The position numbers and the translations under genes are program-made. Of a stretch of 64,000 nucleotides of DNA, positions 22,765 to 31,460 are shown piece by piece; the first letter of the stretch is position 1; the number at the start of each line of letters is the position of its first letter. The notes below the pieces were generated by a model. The model made no database searches, was not told where the DNA came from, and saw only the letters and a list, made by a program, of their open reading frames with translations. The DNA is from Ferrovibrio sp964218355 (GTDB lineage Bacteria; Pseudomonadota; Alphaproteobacteria; Ferrovibrionales; Ferrovibrionaceae): the NCBI RefSeq assembly GCF_964218355.1, contig NZ_CAXPMC010000016.1, positions 372,001-436,000 of the forward strand, in the 5' to 3' direction.

Positions 22765-23412
22765 ATGTACAGGCTTTTCTGGGCACCCGGAACCGCGGCG
22801 ATGGCACCGCAGGCCATGCTGGAGGAGATCGGCGCCGCCTACGAGACCGTCCGCCTCGACATCGCCGCGAAGCAGCACGAGCAGGCCGAATACCGGCGCC
22901 TCAATCCGAACGGCCGCATCCCGACCCTGGTCGACGGCGATTTCGTCATCTTCGAGACGGCGGCGATCTGCCAGTATCTGGCCGACCGGCATCCGGAAGC
23001 CAGCCTGGCACCGCCGGCAGGCAGCCATGCCCGCGGCCGCTATTACCAGTGGCTGACCTACATGACCAATACGGTGCAGCCGGCCTTCCTCGGCTGGTTC
23101 CATCCCGACTGGACCTTCGGCGACGCGGAGGCTCAGGCGGCACTGAAGGCCGCCTCGGCGCGGGAACTGTACCGGTCCTTCCAGGTGATCGATGACGGCA
23201 TCGGCGGCCAGCCATGGCTGGCCGGCCCGGCCTTTACCGCCTGCGACATCTGGCTGGCCATGCTGGCGCGCTGGAGCCGTTTTCTCGAGCGGCCGATGTG
23301 GGACTGGCCGAATATCCGCCGGGTCGTCGGCGCCACCTACACGCGGCCGGCCTTCCAGCGCATGATGCAGAAGCAGGGCATCGCCTGGGCAGAGAAGTGG
23401 CCGGTGGCCTGA
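22765..23412 (+). CDS. Glutathione S-transferase family protein
   Basis: A 215-residue GST. The thioredoxin-like N-terminal domain (1-80) has YRLFWAPGTAAMAP, the cis-Pro block GRIPTLV and the glutathione gamma-Glu-binding FETAAICQYLADRHP. The all-helical C-terminal domain (about 90-210) includes AGPAFTACDIWLAML, the N-capping motif. Close to beta/zeta-like bacterial GSTs; substrate unknown. GGAGG precedes the ATG, 14 bases after purH. Its last codons form one arm of a perfect 18-bp hairpin. Confidence 0.9.
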   Translation: MYRLFWAPGTAAMAPQAMLEEIGAAYETVRLDIAAKQHEQAEYRRLNPNGRIPTLVDGDFVIFETAAICQYLADRHPEASLAPPAGSHARGRYYQWLTYMTNTVQPAFLGWFHPDWTFGDAEAQAALKAASARELYRSFQVIDDGIGGQPWLAGPAFTACDIWLAMLARWSRFLERPMWDWPNIRRVVGATYTRPAFQRMMQKQGIAWAEKWPVA

Positions 23413-23436
23413 GGACGGCCGGCCACTTCTCTGCCC
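23387..23436 (+). repeat. Perfect 18-bp inverted repeat spanning the GST stop codon
   Basis: The left arm (23387-23404) encodes the last residues AEKWP region of the GST; the right arm (23419-23436) lies after the stop. Arms are GGGCAGAGAAGTGGCCGG and its exact complement, with a 14-base loop that contains the TGA. In RNA this is a very stable hairpin, likely to end or protect the purH-GST transcript. It has no adjacent T run; the nearest, seven T, is about 38 bases further on. Confidence 0.8.
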
Positions 23437-23617
23437 TAATGCGCCACTTTCCTCCTGATTCCAAAAATTGATCTTTTTTTGATACCCGCCTGCATGCACC
23501 GGCTTATTCCCGGCTGCTAGCGAAGCTCCGTGTCCCCGATACAGGACAGAAGGCGGCGGGCCGCATCTGGTTGTGGTTGCGGCTGGTCTCAAGTGCATAC
23601 ACGGAGGATTCTTCACA

Positions 23618-24316
23618 ATGACCAGACCTATTTTGGGCGGCAGGCTTATTATGGGCCGAAGTGGGAGAGACGGATATCAGGGAACGATAGGACTTGCCGT
23701 AAAATCCCCGGGGGATACGCGCCTTCTCATCACGGCCGGTCATGTCGTGGGCGCGGAGACTGCCCGTGTCTATGATGCGACCCCAGACCAGAAGCCCGGG
23801 GTGCAGATCGGCACGGTCTTTGCAAATTATGCGTATAGTCGAGATGGTGGTGACTTCGCACTTGTCGGACTTCTCGATTCGGTAAGGAACCAGAATATCG
23901 AACCCTGGACCGTGGGGTTCGTCGGCCCGGACGGCCGGAGCACCATGCGGCGACAGATAACAAGCATCGCCAGGTCACGCCCAAGGCAGGGGGCCCAAGT
24001 CATGTTTGTGGGAGCGAGAACCGGCGTCCATGTCGGCATTGTCTCAGGTGTGCGCGAAACATTTTCGTTCACGGACGAACACGGAAAACGACAAAGACTG
24101 ACAGACGTGATGATTCTGAAAGTAAAAAAGGACGATCCAATACCTGTAAAGCAGGGTGACAGCGGTGGCCCGGTTTTTTATGGCGACGATTTTCTCGGTA
24201 TCATGACCCACGGGACGGACATTCCGGACAAAGATGGCTACAAGATCGTCGTATGCACCCCCATCGAACAGTTTGCCGACTACATTTCAACGGACATCTC
24301 CCACCGCTGGAGGTGA
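23618..24316 (+). CDS. Trypsin-like serine protease lacking a signal peptide
   Basis: A 232-residue chymotrypsin-fold protease. The triad is visible: His42 in ITAGHVVG, Asp79 in GGDFALVG and Ser182 in KQGDSGGPVF. A GARTGVHVGIVSGV block resembles bacterial S1 proteases. There is no signal peptide or membrane segment, so it would act in the cytoplasm unless exported another way. GGAGG at 23603-23607 decides the ATG. Base use is unlike the surroundings: 54 of 120 bases are G/C at 24061-24180, against 42 of 60 at 22801-22860, suggesting recent acquisition. No partner gene is recognisable beside it. Confidence 0.85.
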   Translation: MTRPILGGRLIMGRSGRDGYQGTIGLAVKSPGDTRLLITAGHVVGAETARVYDATPDQKPGVQIGTVFANYAYSRDGGDFALVGLLDSVRNQNIEPWTVGFVGPDGRSTMRRQITSIARSRPRQGAQVMFVGARTGVHVGIVSGVRETFSFTDEHGKRQRLTDVMILKVKKDDPIPVKQGDSGGPVFYGDDFLGIMTHGTDIPDKDGYKIVVCTPIEQFADYISTDISHRWR

Positions 24317-24340
24317 TCCGGCCGGCGGCCGGGCACCGGC

Positions 24341-25078
24341 TCAGCGCGGCTGGCTGAGCTGCCAGCGCCGGTTGGCGAAATACAGCACGGCTTCCTGTGG
24401 CGCGCGCTGCCGCCCCTGCACGGTCAGCCGCGCCACGGTCCCGCCAGCCCAGTCGGCAAAGCGGAATTCCTGTTCCAGATGCGCCGGCCGAAAGAAAACC
24501 AGTTCCGGCACCGGGCCGGCCAGCGACCAGACCTCGACGCCGCTGACCGTGTCGCCGCCCTTCGGTGCGGCATTCACCGCCACCAGGTGGCGGCCGTCGG
24601 GCGAGAAATGCGGCGGCCCGATCAGCCGGGTTTCGGCTCCGGTGCGCATGTCGACCAGCGCATAGGCCTCGCCGGCATAGAGCCGCACGGCCAGCAGCCA
24701 GAAGCCCTGCTGCGGAAAGCGCCAGATTGCATATTTGCGCAGGCAGTCATGCCAGATGTCCCGCGGCGGCCTGGTGGCGCAGGCGCGATCCTCCGCCACA
24801 TCAATGACCCGGCCATCGGCCAGCATCAGCTCAAGCTGGCCGTTGCGGCGCGCCACGCCGCTGCCGGCCTCGGCTGTCAGTGTCGCCTCGCTGCGGGCCA
24901 TGGCCGCATCCCAGTCGGCATCGTCGCGTGACAGGGCCGCATCGAAGCGGGCCTCGCCGGGCGAGCCTGTCTGCATGCAGCCGGCCAGAAGCACGGCCAG
25001 CACCCCTGCCGCACTGGCAATCCCGCAGGCGCGAATGGCCGCCCGCAGGTGCCTACCGAAAGTTTCAGCGCCTTTCAC
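24341..25078 (-). CDS. Putative lipoprotein of unknown function
   Basis: A 245-residue protein with a lipoprotein signal: basic N terminus, hydrophobic GIASAAGVLAVL, and lipobox LAGC with Cys34. The mature part has a short helical section followed by strands; a segment with PPHFSPDGRHLVAVN resembles a single beta-propeller (WD/TolB-like) blade. I do not recognise a family. It is convergent with the protease gene, 24 bases away, and divergent from cfa. GC content is normal here, so it is probably not part of the low-GC insertion. Confidence 0.75.
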   Translation of the reverse strand: MKGAETFGRHLRAAIRACGIASAAGVLAVLLAGCMQTGSPGEARFDAALSRDDADWDAAMARSEATLTAEAGSGVARRNGQLELMLADGRVIDVAEDRACATRPPRDIWHDCLRKYAIWRFPQQGFWLLAVRLYAGEAYALVDMRTGAETRLIGPPHFSPDGRHLVAVNAAPKGGDTVSGVEVWSLAGPVPELVFFRPAHLEQEFRFADWAGGTVARLTVQGRQRAPQEAVLYFANRRWQLSQPR

Positions 25079-25168
25079 GCGAACAAGCCCCCTTGCCGTC
25101 GCCCCCTGAGGGCGCCACTATAGCATCCGGATGGGGCGCTATCTCTTTTTTTACCGAGGAGATTTCGC

Positions 25169-26416
25169 ATGTTGCTGGATGGCCTTCTGAAACGGGTCGT
25201 CAAACACGGGTCGCTGACAGTCATCGACCCCAAAGGCCGGTCCTTCCATTACGGGGAACCGGTCCATGACGGAACGGTGGTAATACGCCTCAACGGTGCC
25301 TTCACCCCGTGGCGAATGGCCCTCAATCCCAAGCTCGCAGTCGGCGAAGCCTTCATGGACGGCCGGCTGGTACTGGAAAAGGGCAGCATTTACGACTTCC
25401 TTGAAACGGTGGTGCAGAATCTGGGCCCGCATGGCGAACTGCCCTTCCAGGTCCTGCAGCGCGGCTGGGAGAAGCTGATGCGCTGGTGGCACCAGTTCAA
25501 TCCCGAGGCCGCGGCCTCGCGCCGGGTGCGCCATCATTACGATCTCGACGGCCGGCTCTACGACCTGTTCCTCGATACCGACAAGCAGTATTCCTGTGCC
25601 TATTTTCCGGCGCCGGATGCGACGCTGGAACAGGCACAGCTGGCCAAGAAGCGCCATATCGCCGCCAAGCTGAAGCTGAAGCCCGGCATGAAGGTGCTGG
25701 AAATCGGCTGCGGCTGGGGCGGGCTGGCGCTGTATCTGGCCGAAACCTGCGGCGTCGAGGTGCTGGGCATCACGCTGAGCCATGAACAACACGCCATCGC
25801 CACCAGCCGTGCGCAGGAACGCGGCCTTGCCGACCGGGTGAAGTTCCGCATCTGCGACTACCGCAAGCTGGACGGCCAGTTCGACCGCATCGTCTCGGTC
25901 GGCATGTTCGAGCATGTCGGCGTGCCGCATTATCCGGAATATTTCAGCGGCGTGCACCGGCTGCTGAAGGAGGATGGCGTCGCCCTGATCCACTCGATCG
26001 GCCGCAGCGAGGGTCCCGGCACCACACCGGCCTTCATCCGCAAATACATCTTTCCCGGCGGCTACATCCCGGCCCTGTCGGAAGTGATGCCCAGCATCGA
26101 GCGCAGCGGCCTGTGGCTGACCGATATGGAAATCCTGCGCCTGCATTACGCCGAGACCCTGAAACACTGGCGCATGCGCTTCGTCGCCCAGTGGGACAAG
26201 GCGAAGGCGCTGTATGACGAGCGCTTCTGCCGCATGTGGGAATTCTATCTGGCCGCCTCGGAGGTCACCTTCCGGCACTGGGGCCACATGGTGTTCCAGG
26301 CGCAGCTGACCAGGCGGGTCGACACCCTGCCGGTGACCCGCGACTACATGCTGGAGGACGAGCGGCGGCTGGCCGGCACCGAGAAGCCACAACGGCCATT
26401 CGCCAAGACGGGCTGA
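25169..26416 (+). CDS. cfa: Cyclopropane-fatty-acyl-phospholipid synthase
   Basis: A 415-residue Cfa-family methyltransferase, which uses SAM to convert cis double bonds of membrane phospholipid acyl chains to cyclopropanes. The N-terminal lipid-binding region (1-125) includes DGRLVLEKGSIYDFLE. The catalytic domain has YDLDGRLYDLFLD, YSCAYF, SAM motif VLEIGCGWGGLALYLAE and the later GMFEHVG and HYPEYF. GAGGAG precedes the ATG. Known members are often stationary-phase or stress induced; no regulatory site was recognised here. Confidence 0.94.
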   Translation: MLLDGLLKRVVKHGSLTVIDPKGRSFHYGEPVHDGTVVIRLNGAFTPWRMALNPKLAVGEAFMDGRLVLEKGSIYDFLETVVQNLGPHGELPFQVLQRGWEKLMRWWHQFNPEAAASRRVRHHYDLDGRLYDLFLDTDKQYSCAYFPAPDATLEQAQLAKKRHIAAKLKLKPGMKVLEIGCGWGGLALYLAETCGVEVLGITLSHEQHAIATSRAQERGLADRVKFRICDYRKLDGQFDRIVSVGMFEHVGVPHYPEYFSGVHRLLKEDGVALIHSIGRSEGPGTTPAFIRKYIFPGGYIPALSEVMPSIERSGLWLTDMEILRLHYAETLKHWRMRFVAQWDKAKALYDERFCRMWEFYLAASEVTFRHWGHMVFQAQLTRRVDTLPVTRDYMLEDERRLAGTEKPQRPFAKTG

Positions 26417-26489
26417 CCGGCCGGTGCAGCCAGGGGGGACGGGCCGGCCATGGTGCCGGCCTTATCTGGCCGGCGCTGTCTCTGCGCCG

Positions 26490-27890
26490 TCACGTGTGCT
26501 CCGGCTCTACCACCTTCCACAGCAGCACGAAACCGACGGCGAGGAAAACCAGCACGATCACGGCGGCCACCCGCTGGGTGGCAAAGACCGCCGTGGCGAT
26601 GCCGATCAGCAGCGGCGCCAGAAACGTGGTGGCGCGTCCCGACAGCGAGTAGATGCCATAGAATTCACCCACCATGTCGGGCGGGCTGAGCCGCGCCACC
26701 AGGGTGCGGCTGGCCGCCTGCATCGGTCCCATGCCGAGGCCGAGCAGGATGGCGCAGACGAAGAAGACCTGCTCGCCGGCGGAACTGAAGGCGCCGGCAC
26801 CGGCCGCGCGCGGTGCCACCTCGATGCCGAACAGCACGCTGTCGGCGGTGATCGAGAGAATCCCGAGCGTGCCCAGCGCCACCGAGACGATCGCGATCTG
26901 CACCGCCCGTTTTGAGCCGATGCGGTCGTCCAGCCAGCCGCCGGCAATCGCCGCCGGGATCGCGATCACGTTGAGTGCGATCCCGAAGATGCCGAGCTCG
27001 GTGGTGCCCCAGCCGAAAATGCCGGCCGCATAGATACCGCCGAAGCCGATCACGGCGACGAGGCCGTCATAGTAGATCATGTAGGCGATCAGGAAGCGCA
27101 GCAGGTTGCCGTATTGCCGCACATGGCGCAGGGTGTCGATCACGCGCCGGAAGCCGGCCCGTGCCACATCGGCAAACGGCCGGCCCGAGCCCGGCCGGTC
27201 CGGCGTGAACAGGAACATCGGCAACACGAAGACGGCAAGCCACAGGGCCGCGGCCGGCCCGATGATGCGCTCGGCCTCGAAACTCGAGCGCTGCAGCCCG
27301 AGCAGGGCCTCGCCGGGCGGCGGCCTGATGCCGACCAGTTCGGGCTGCGAGACGACCAGCACGGCGAACAGCGCGATCAGCCCGCCAAGATAACCCATGC
27401 CCCAGCCGAAGCCGCTGAGCCAGCCGACCCGCTGCGGTGTTTCCAGCCCCGGCAGCAGGGCGTTGTTGAACATGATCGAATATTCGGCGGCGATATTGGC
27501 AAGGACCAGACCGAGGATGACCAGCGGCAGCAGCTGCAGCTGGCCGGGCTGCGCCAGCCACAGCAGCGCACAGCCGAAAGCCAGCAGCAGCTGGAAACCG
27601 AACAGCCAGGGCTTGCGCCGTCCGCCGGCATCGGCGATGGCACCGAGGAACGGCGCGCCCAGCGCCACGATCACCGCCGAGAAAGCCTGGACGAAGCCCC
27701 AGAGCGACTGGCCGTCCACCGGGTTGCCGATCACCTTGCTGGTGAAATACGGGGCGAAGATGAAGGTGGTGATGACGGTGAAATAAGGCTGGTTGGCCCA
27801 GTCGAAGAACGCCCAGGACAGTCGCGCCGACCATGGCGCCGGGGTCGCCGGGCGGATGCCGGTTCCGCCATTCGCTGCTGCCACCGCCAT
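26490..27890 (-). CDS. MFS transporter, UMF1 (Atg22-like) family
   Basis: A 466-residue polytopic protein with about 12 hydrophobic segments. The opening SWAFFDWANQPYFTVITTF (split: SWAFFDWANQ, PYFTVI) is the hallmark of the UMF1 family related to yeast vacuolar effluxer Atg22; the GAIADAGGRRKPWL loop is the MFS signature. The substrate of bacterial members is unknown. Several in-frame ATGs exist; 27890 is chosen since GGAGAG lies at good distance before it, while starts up to 27965 add only a non-conserved leader. Divergent from the TRAP operon. Confidence 0.88.
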   Translation of the reverse strand: MAVAAANGGTGIRPATPAPWSARLSWAFFDWANQPYFTVITTFIFAPYFTSKVIGNPVDGQSLWGFVQAFSAVIVALGAPFLGAIADAGGRRKPWLFGFQLLLAFGCALLWLAQPGQLQLLPLVILGLVLANIAAEYSIMFNNALLPGLETPQRVGWLSGFGWGMGYLGGLIALFAVLVVSQPELVGIRPPPGEALLGLQRSSFEAERIIGPAAALWLAVFVLPMFLFTPDRPGSGRPFADVARAGFRRVIDTLRHVRQYGNLLRFLIAYMIYYDGLVAVIGFGGIYAAGIFGWGTTELGIFGIALNVIAIPAAIAGGWLDDRIGSKRAVQIAIVSVALGTLGILSITADSVLFGIEVAPRAAGAGAFSSAGEQVFFVCAILLGLGMGPMQAASRTLVARLSPPDMVGEFYGIYSLSGRATTFLAPLLIGIATAVFATQRVAAVIVLVFLAVGFVLLWKVVEPEHT

Positions 27891-28202
27891 GCTGCTCTCC
27901 ATCCCCGCCATCTCCACCCGCTGCATCCTAGCCGTTCCGGCCGGGACCGAACAATTGCGGCCCAATGGCCGCGGACCAATTCATCCGGCCTTCCGCTACC
28001 CTGCCACTGTTACGGCGGCATGGCAGACCGCCGGTTTGAACCGCATTCTGACGGATTACGCGCCATGGCTGCCGATTTTCTTGGCAGATGCCTTTCTGTG
28101 CGGGTCTGCCTTGCCAAAGCGCATCATACGATGACAAACTAATTTCAGCACGCTCCTGCCGTCGCGGGAGCAGTGGCTTGTCTCAACGGGGAGATCAGAC
28201 AG
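27891..28202. promoter_or_regulatory. Divergent intergenic region, MFS / TRAP operon
   Basis: A gene-free 312 bases that must hold both promoters. Seen in it: an inverted repeat GCGGCC-CAAT-GGCCGC near 27958-27973, a stem-loop GCTCCTGC-CGTC-GCGGGAGC (28152-28171, one G-U pair) about 30 bases before dctP, and GGGGAGA as the dctP ribosome-binding site. A small dyad CATCATACGATG lies near 28121-28132. No sigma-70 or sigma-54 promoter could be identified with confidence. Confidence 0.4.
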
Positions 28203-29180
28203 ATGTCTTTTAAGACGTGGCTTTCGACAGCCGTGCTGGGTACCGCTTTGGTCGCCGGCGCCACCCATGCGCAGACCAAGTGGGACCTGCCCGGTGCCTA
28301 CGGCGCCAACAACTTCCATTCCAAGAACCTGGTGACCTTCGCCGAGGATGTGAAGAAGATGTCCGGCGGCAAGCTCGACATCACCGTCCATCCGGGTGCC
28401 TCGCTGTTCAAGGCGCCGGAGATCAAGCGCGCGGTGCAGACTGGCCAGGTCCAGCTCGGCGAAGTGCTGATGGTCAACGTCGAGAACGAGATTGCGGCTT
28501 TCGGCGCCGATGGCGTGCCGTTCCTCGCCACCAGCTATGACGATGCCGCCAAGCTGTGGAAAGCGCAGAAGCCGGTGATCGAGAAGAAGCTGACCGAGCA
28601 GGGCATGATGGCGCTCTATGCCGTGCCGTGGCCGCCGCAGGGCATCTATGCCAAGACGGAACTGAAGACCATTACCGACCTGAAGGGCACCAAGTGGCGC
28701 GCCTACAGCCCGGCCACCTCGCGCATCGCCGAACTGGTCGGCGCCCAGCCGGTGACCATCCAGGCCGCCGAACTGGCCCAGGCGCTGGCGACCGGCACGG
28801 TGACCACCTTCATGACCTCGGGCTCGACCGGCCGCGACAGCAAGGTCTGGGAAAGCCTGAAGTATTTCTATGACGCCCAGGCCTGGCTGCCGAAGAACAT
28901 CGTGATCGTCAACAGCGATGCCTTCAAGAAGCTGGATGCCGCCACCCAGAAGGCCCTGACCGATGCCGCCGCCGCCGCCGAAAAGCGCGGCTGGGATGCC
29001 TCGAAGGCCGAGACGGAATCGTCGAAGGCCGACCTGGTGAAGAACGGCATGACCGTGGCCCCGCCCAGCGCCGAGCTGAAGACGGGCCTGCAGCAGGTCG
29101 GCGCCACCATGATCGAGGAATGGACCAAGAAGGCCGGTGCCGACGGCGCCGCCATCGTCGACGCCTACAAGAAAATGTAA
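28203..29180 (+). CDS. dctP: TRAP transporter solute-binding protein (DctP type)
   Basis: A 325-residue periplasmic binding protein. A signal peptide is clear (FKTWLSTAVLGTALVAGATHA, split: FKTWLSTAVLG, TALVAGATHA, cleavage before QT). The mature part has the DctP-family blocks: FAEDVKKMSGGKLDITVHPG, ALYAVPWPPQGIY, LKGTKWRAYSPATSRIAE with the conserved substrate-carboxylate Arg, and GTVTTFMTSGSTG. TRAP proteins bind organic acids, including amino and keto acids. The ATG at 28203 is preceded by GGGGAGA; an upstream in-frame ATG at 28173 would displace the signal peptide. Confidence 0.93.
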   Translation: MSFKTWLSTAVLGTALVAGATHAQTKWDLPGAYGANNFHSKNLVTFAEDVKKMSGGKLDITVHPGASLFKAPEIKRAVQTGQVQLGEVLMVNVENEIAAFGADGVPFLATSYDDAAKLWKAQKPVIEKKLTEQGMMALYAVPWPPQGIYAKTELKTITDLKGTKWRAYSPATSRIAELVGAQPVTIQAAELAQALATGTVTTFMTSGSTGRDSKVWESLKYFYDAQAWLPKNIVIVNSDAFKKLDAATQKALTDAAAAAEKRGWDASKAETESSKADLVKNGMTVAPPSAELKTGLQQVGATMIEEWTKKAGADGAAIVDAYKKM

Positions 29181-29186
29181 CGATCC

Positions 29187-29218
29187 AGCCGGGCGGACCC
29201 ATCAGGGCCCGCCCGGCT
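29187..29218 (+). promoter_or_regulatory. Intercistronic stem-loop between dctP and dctQ
   Basis: AGCCGGGCGG (29187-29196) pairs with CCGCCCGGCT (29209-29218); after one mismatch, CCC/GGG extends the stem to a 4-base loop ATCA. It begins seven bases after the dctP stop and lacks a T run. Such hairpins after binding-protein genes commonly stabilise the upstream message or partly terminate, giving more binding protein than permease. That role is inferred. Confidence 0.7.
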
Positions 29219-29241
29219 CCCTTTCGGCTCCGGATTTTCCA

Positions 29242-29751
29242 ATGACATCCCCGCTTGCGCCGCTCTATCGCGCCTGCCTCTGGCTGGCCGGCCTGTTCAT
29301 GATCGCCCTGCTGGGGACCATCCTGATCAGCATCGCCGGACGCCAGTTCGATTTCTATATCCGCGGCATCGACGCCTATGCCGGATACTGCATGGCTGCG
29401 GCTGCCTTCCTGGCGCTGGCCGGCACCTTCACCCATGGCGACCATATCCGCGTGACCCTGGTGATCGGCCGCCTGACCGGCCGCACCCGGCGCGGCTTCG
29501 AGCTGTTCTGCCTGGCACTGGCCGTTGCGGTCTCGGGCGCCTTTGCCTTCTACAGCATCAAGATGACCTGGTGGTCGTGGAAATTCCACGACATCTCGTC
29601 GGCCAACGATGCCTCGCCGCTGTGGATTCCGCAGCTCGGCATCGCCGTCGGCACCACGGTTTTCGCGCTGGCCTTCATCGAGGAATTCGTCCTGGTGCTG
29701 CGCGGCAAGGCGCCGGCGGCCGGTCATTCCGACATCTCGCACACGGAATAG
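29242..29751 (+). CDS. dctQ: TRAP transporter small permease (DctQ type)
   Basis: A 169-residue membrane protein with four hydrophobic segments (about 8-30, 47-65, 85-108, 128-152), the layout of the TRAP small subunit. The block YAGYCMAAAAFLALAGTFTHGDHIRV, read as GYCMAAAAFLALA plus THGDHIRV, matches the DctQ core. It forms the membrane complex with the large permease encoded four bases downstream. The ATG at 29242 follows the stem-loop; an alternative upstream ATG at 29137 lies inside dctP in another frame. Confidence 0.9.
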   Translation: MTSPLAPLYRACLWLAGLFMIALLGTILISIAGRQFDFYIRGIDAYAGYCMAAAAFLALAGTFTHGDHIRVTLVIGRLTGRTRRGFELFCLALAVAVSGAFAFYSIKMTWWSWKFHDISSANDASPLWIPQLGIAVGTTVFALAFIEEFVLVLRGKAPAAGHSDISHTE

Positions 29752-29755
29752 GACG

Positions 29756-31063
29756 ATGGACCAGATCCTGATTGCCGTTTTCCTGATCGTCGCCCTCTTC
29801 GCGCTGTTTGCGGCGGGCCTGTGGATCGGGCTCGGCCTGATCGCCTGCGGCTGGATCGCCATGGCCCTGTTCACCACGCGACCGGTCGGCGATGCCATGC
29901 TGACCACCATCTGGGGCTCGTCGACCAGCTGGACGCTGACCGCCCTGCCGATGTTCATCTGGATGGGCGAAATCCTGTTCCGCACCCGGCTGTCGGAAGA
30001 CATGTTCCGCGGCCTGGCGCCGTGGATGACCAACATCCCCGGCCGCCTGCTGCACACCAACATCATCGGCTGCACCATCTTTGCCGCCGTCTCCGGCTCG
30101 TCCGCCGCCACCTGCGCAACCATCGGCAAGATGACCATCCCCGAACTGCGCGCCAGGAAGTATCCGGAAGGCCTGATCGTCGGCACGCTGGCCGGTTCCG
30201 GCACGCTCGGCCTGCTGATCCCGCCGTCCCTGATCATGATCGTCTACGGCGTTGCCGCCGAAGTCTCGATCGCCAAGCTGTTCATCGCCGGGGTGCTGCC
30301 CGGCATCCTGCTGGCCGGCCTGTTCATGGGCTATGTCATGGTCAACGCCTGGCTGAAGCCCGGCAGCATACCGCAGCCGGCCGAGCGCCTGTCCTTCGGC
30401 CAGAAGCTGTGGGCTTCGCGCAGCCTGCTGCCGACCATCGGCCTGATCCTTGCCGTGCTTGGCTCGATCTATACCGGTTTTGCCACCGCCACCGAGGCGG
30501 CGGCGCTGGGCGTGGTCGGCGCCCTGGCGATCTCGCGCGCGCAGGGCAGCCTGACCTGGGCCACTTTCAAGGAAAGCCTGCTGGGTGCCACCCGGCTCAG
30601 CTGCATGATCGCGTTGATCCTGTCGGGCGCCGCCTTCCTCACCCTTGCCATGGGCTTCACCGGCCTGCCGCGCCAGCTGGCCGACTGGATCGACCATCTC
30701 GGCCTCAGCCCTGCCCTGCTGATCATCGCCCTCACCATCTTCTACATCCTGATCGGCTGCTTCCTGGACGGCATTTCCATGGTGGTGCTGACCATGGCCG
30801 TGGTGCTGCCGATGATCGAACGCGCCGGCATCGACCTGATCTGGTTCGGCATTTTCGTCGTTCTCGTCGTCGAGATGGCCCAGATCACGCCGCCGGTCGG
30901 CTTCAACCTGTTCGTGCTGCAGGGCATGACCGGCCACCAGATCACCTACATTGCCCGCGTCACCTTTCCGCTGTTCCTGCTGATGTGCATCGCGGTGGCC
31001 CTGATCTTCATCTTCCCCGGCATCGCCACCTGGCTGCCGGCGCAGATGATCGGGCCGGGCTGA
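29756..31063 (+). CDS. dctM: TRAP transporter large permease (DctM type)
   Basis: A 435-residue membrane protein with about 12 hydrophobic segments, the sodium-coupled transport subunit of the TRAP system. Typical blocks: LPMFIWMGEILFRT, GCTIFAAVSGSSAATCATIGKM (split: FAAVSGSSAATCA, TIGKM), GTLGLLIPPSLIMIVYG, ATATEAAALGV and the late MAQITPPVGFNLFVLQG. The gene starts four bases after dctQ and ends 31 bases before the RidA-family gene, so all four are likely one transcript. Confidence 0.94.
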   Translation: MDQILIAVFLIVALFALFAAGLWIGLGLIACGWIAMALFTTRPVGDAMLTTIWGSSTSWTLTALPMFIWMGEILFRTRLSEDMFRGLAPWMTNIPGRLLHTNIIGCTIFAAVSGSSAATCATIGKMTIPELRARKYPEGLIVGTLAGSGTLGLLIPPSLIMIVYGVAAEVSIAKLFIAGVLPGILLAGLFMGYVMVNAWLKPGSIPQPAERLSFGQKLWASRSLLPTIGLILAVLGSIYTGFATATEAAALGVVGALAISRAQGSLTWATFKESLLGATRLSCMIALILSGAAFLTLAMGFTGLPRQLADWIDHLGLSPALLIIALTIFYILIGCFLDGISMVVLTMAVVLPMIERAGIDLIWFGIFVVLVVEMAQITPPVGFNLFVLQGMTGHQITYIARVTFPLFLLMCIAVALIFIFPGIATWLPAQMIGPG

Positions 31064-31094
31064 AGCACGGCCTTTCGAGAAGGAAACATCCGCC

Positions 31095-31445
31095 ATGCTG
31101 CCGATCAGCCGCTTTCCCGGCGCCCCGGGCCGTGCCCAGACCACTGTCTGGAACGGCATGGTCTTCACCGTCGCCACGGCGGATACCTACGACCTCGACA
31201 TGCGCAAGCAGGCCGCCGAGGCGCTGGCCAAGCTGGACCACCAGCTGGCCGCGGCCGGTACCGACAAGAGCCGGCTGCTGTCGGTTACGGTCTACATCAC
31301 CGACATGGCGCTGAAACCGCAGATGAACGAGGTCTGGCTGGGCTGGGTCGACCAGGACAATCCGCCGCAGCGCGCCTGCATCGGCGCCAGCCTGGAAGAC
31401 GGCGACCTGATCGAGATCGTCGCCGTCGCGGCCACGAAAGACTGA
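31095..31445 (+). CDS. RidA/YjgF-family protein
   Basis: A 116-residue RidA-superfamily protein. The C-terminal half has PPQRACIGASLEDGDLIEIVAVA (as PPQRACIGAS, DLIEIVAVA), where the Arg is the residue that binds the carboxylate of 2-iminoacid substrates in RidA. RidA hydrolyses reactive enamines/imines made by PLP enzymes. Its place after a TRAP operon and beside an aminotransferase suggests it removes such intermediates in the same pathway. Family certain, subfamily not. GGAAAC-rich leader precedes the ATG. Confidence 0.88.
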   Translation: MLPISRFPGAPGRAQTTVWNGMVFTVATADTYDLDMRKQAAEALAKLDHQLAAAGTDKSRLLSVTVYITDMALKPQMNEVWLGWVDQDNPPQRACIGASLEDGDLIEIVAVAATKD

Positions 31446-31460
31446 TGCCGGTGCCCGCCC

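Noticed and set aside
28073..28090. A sigma-54 promoter upstream of dctP (TTGGCAGATGCC...)
   Set aside because: The GG and GC elements do not have the required 10-base spacing.
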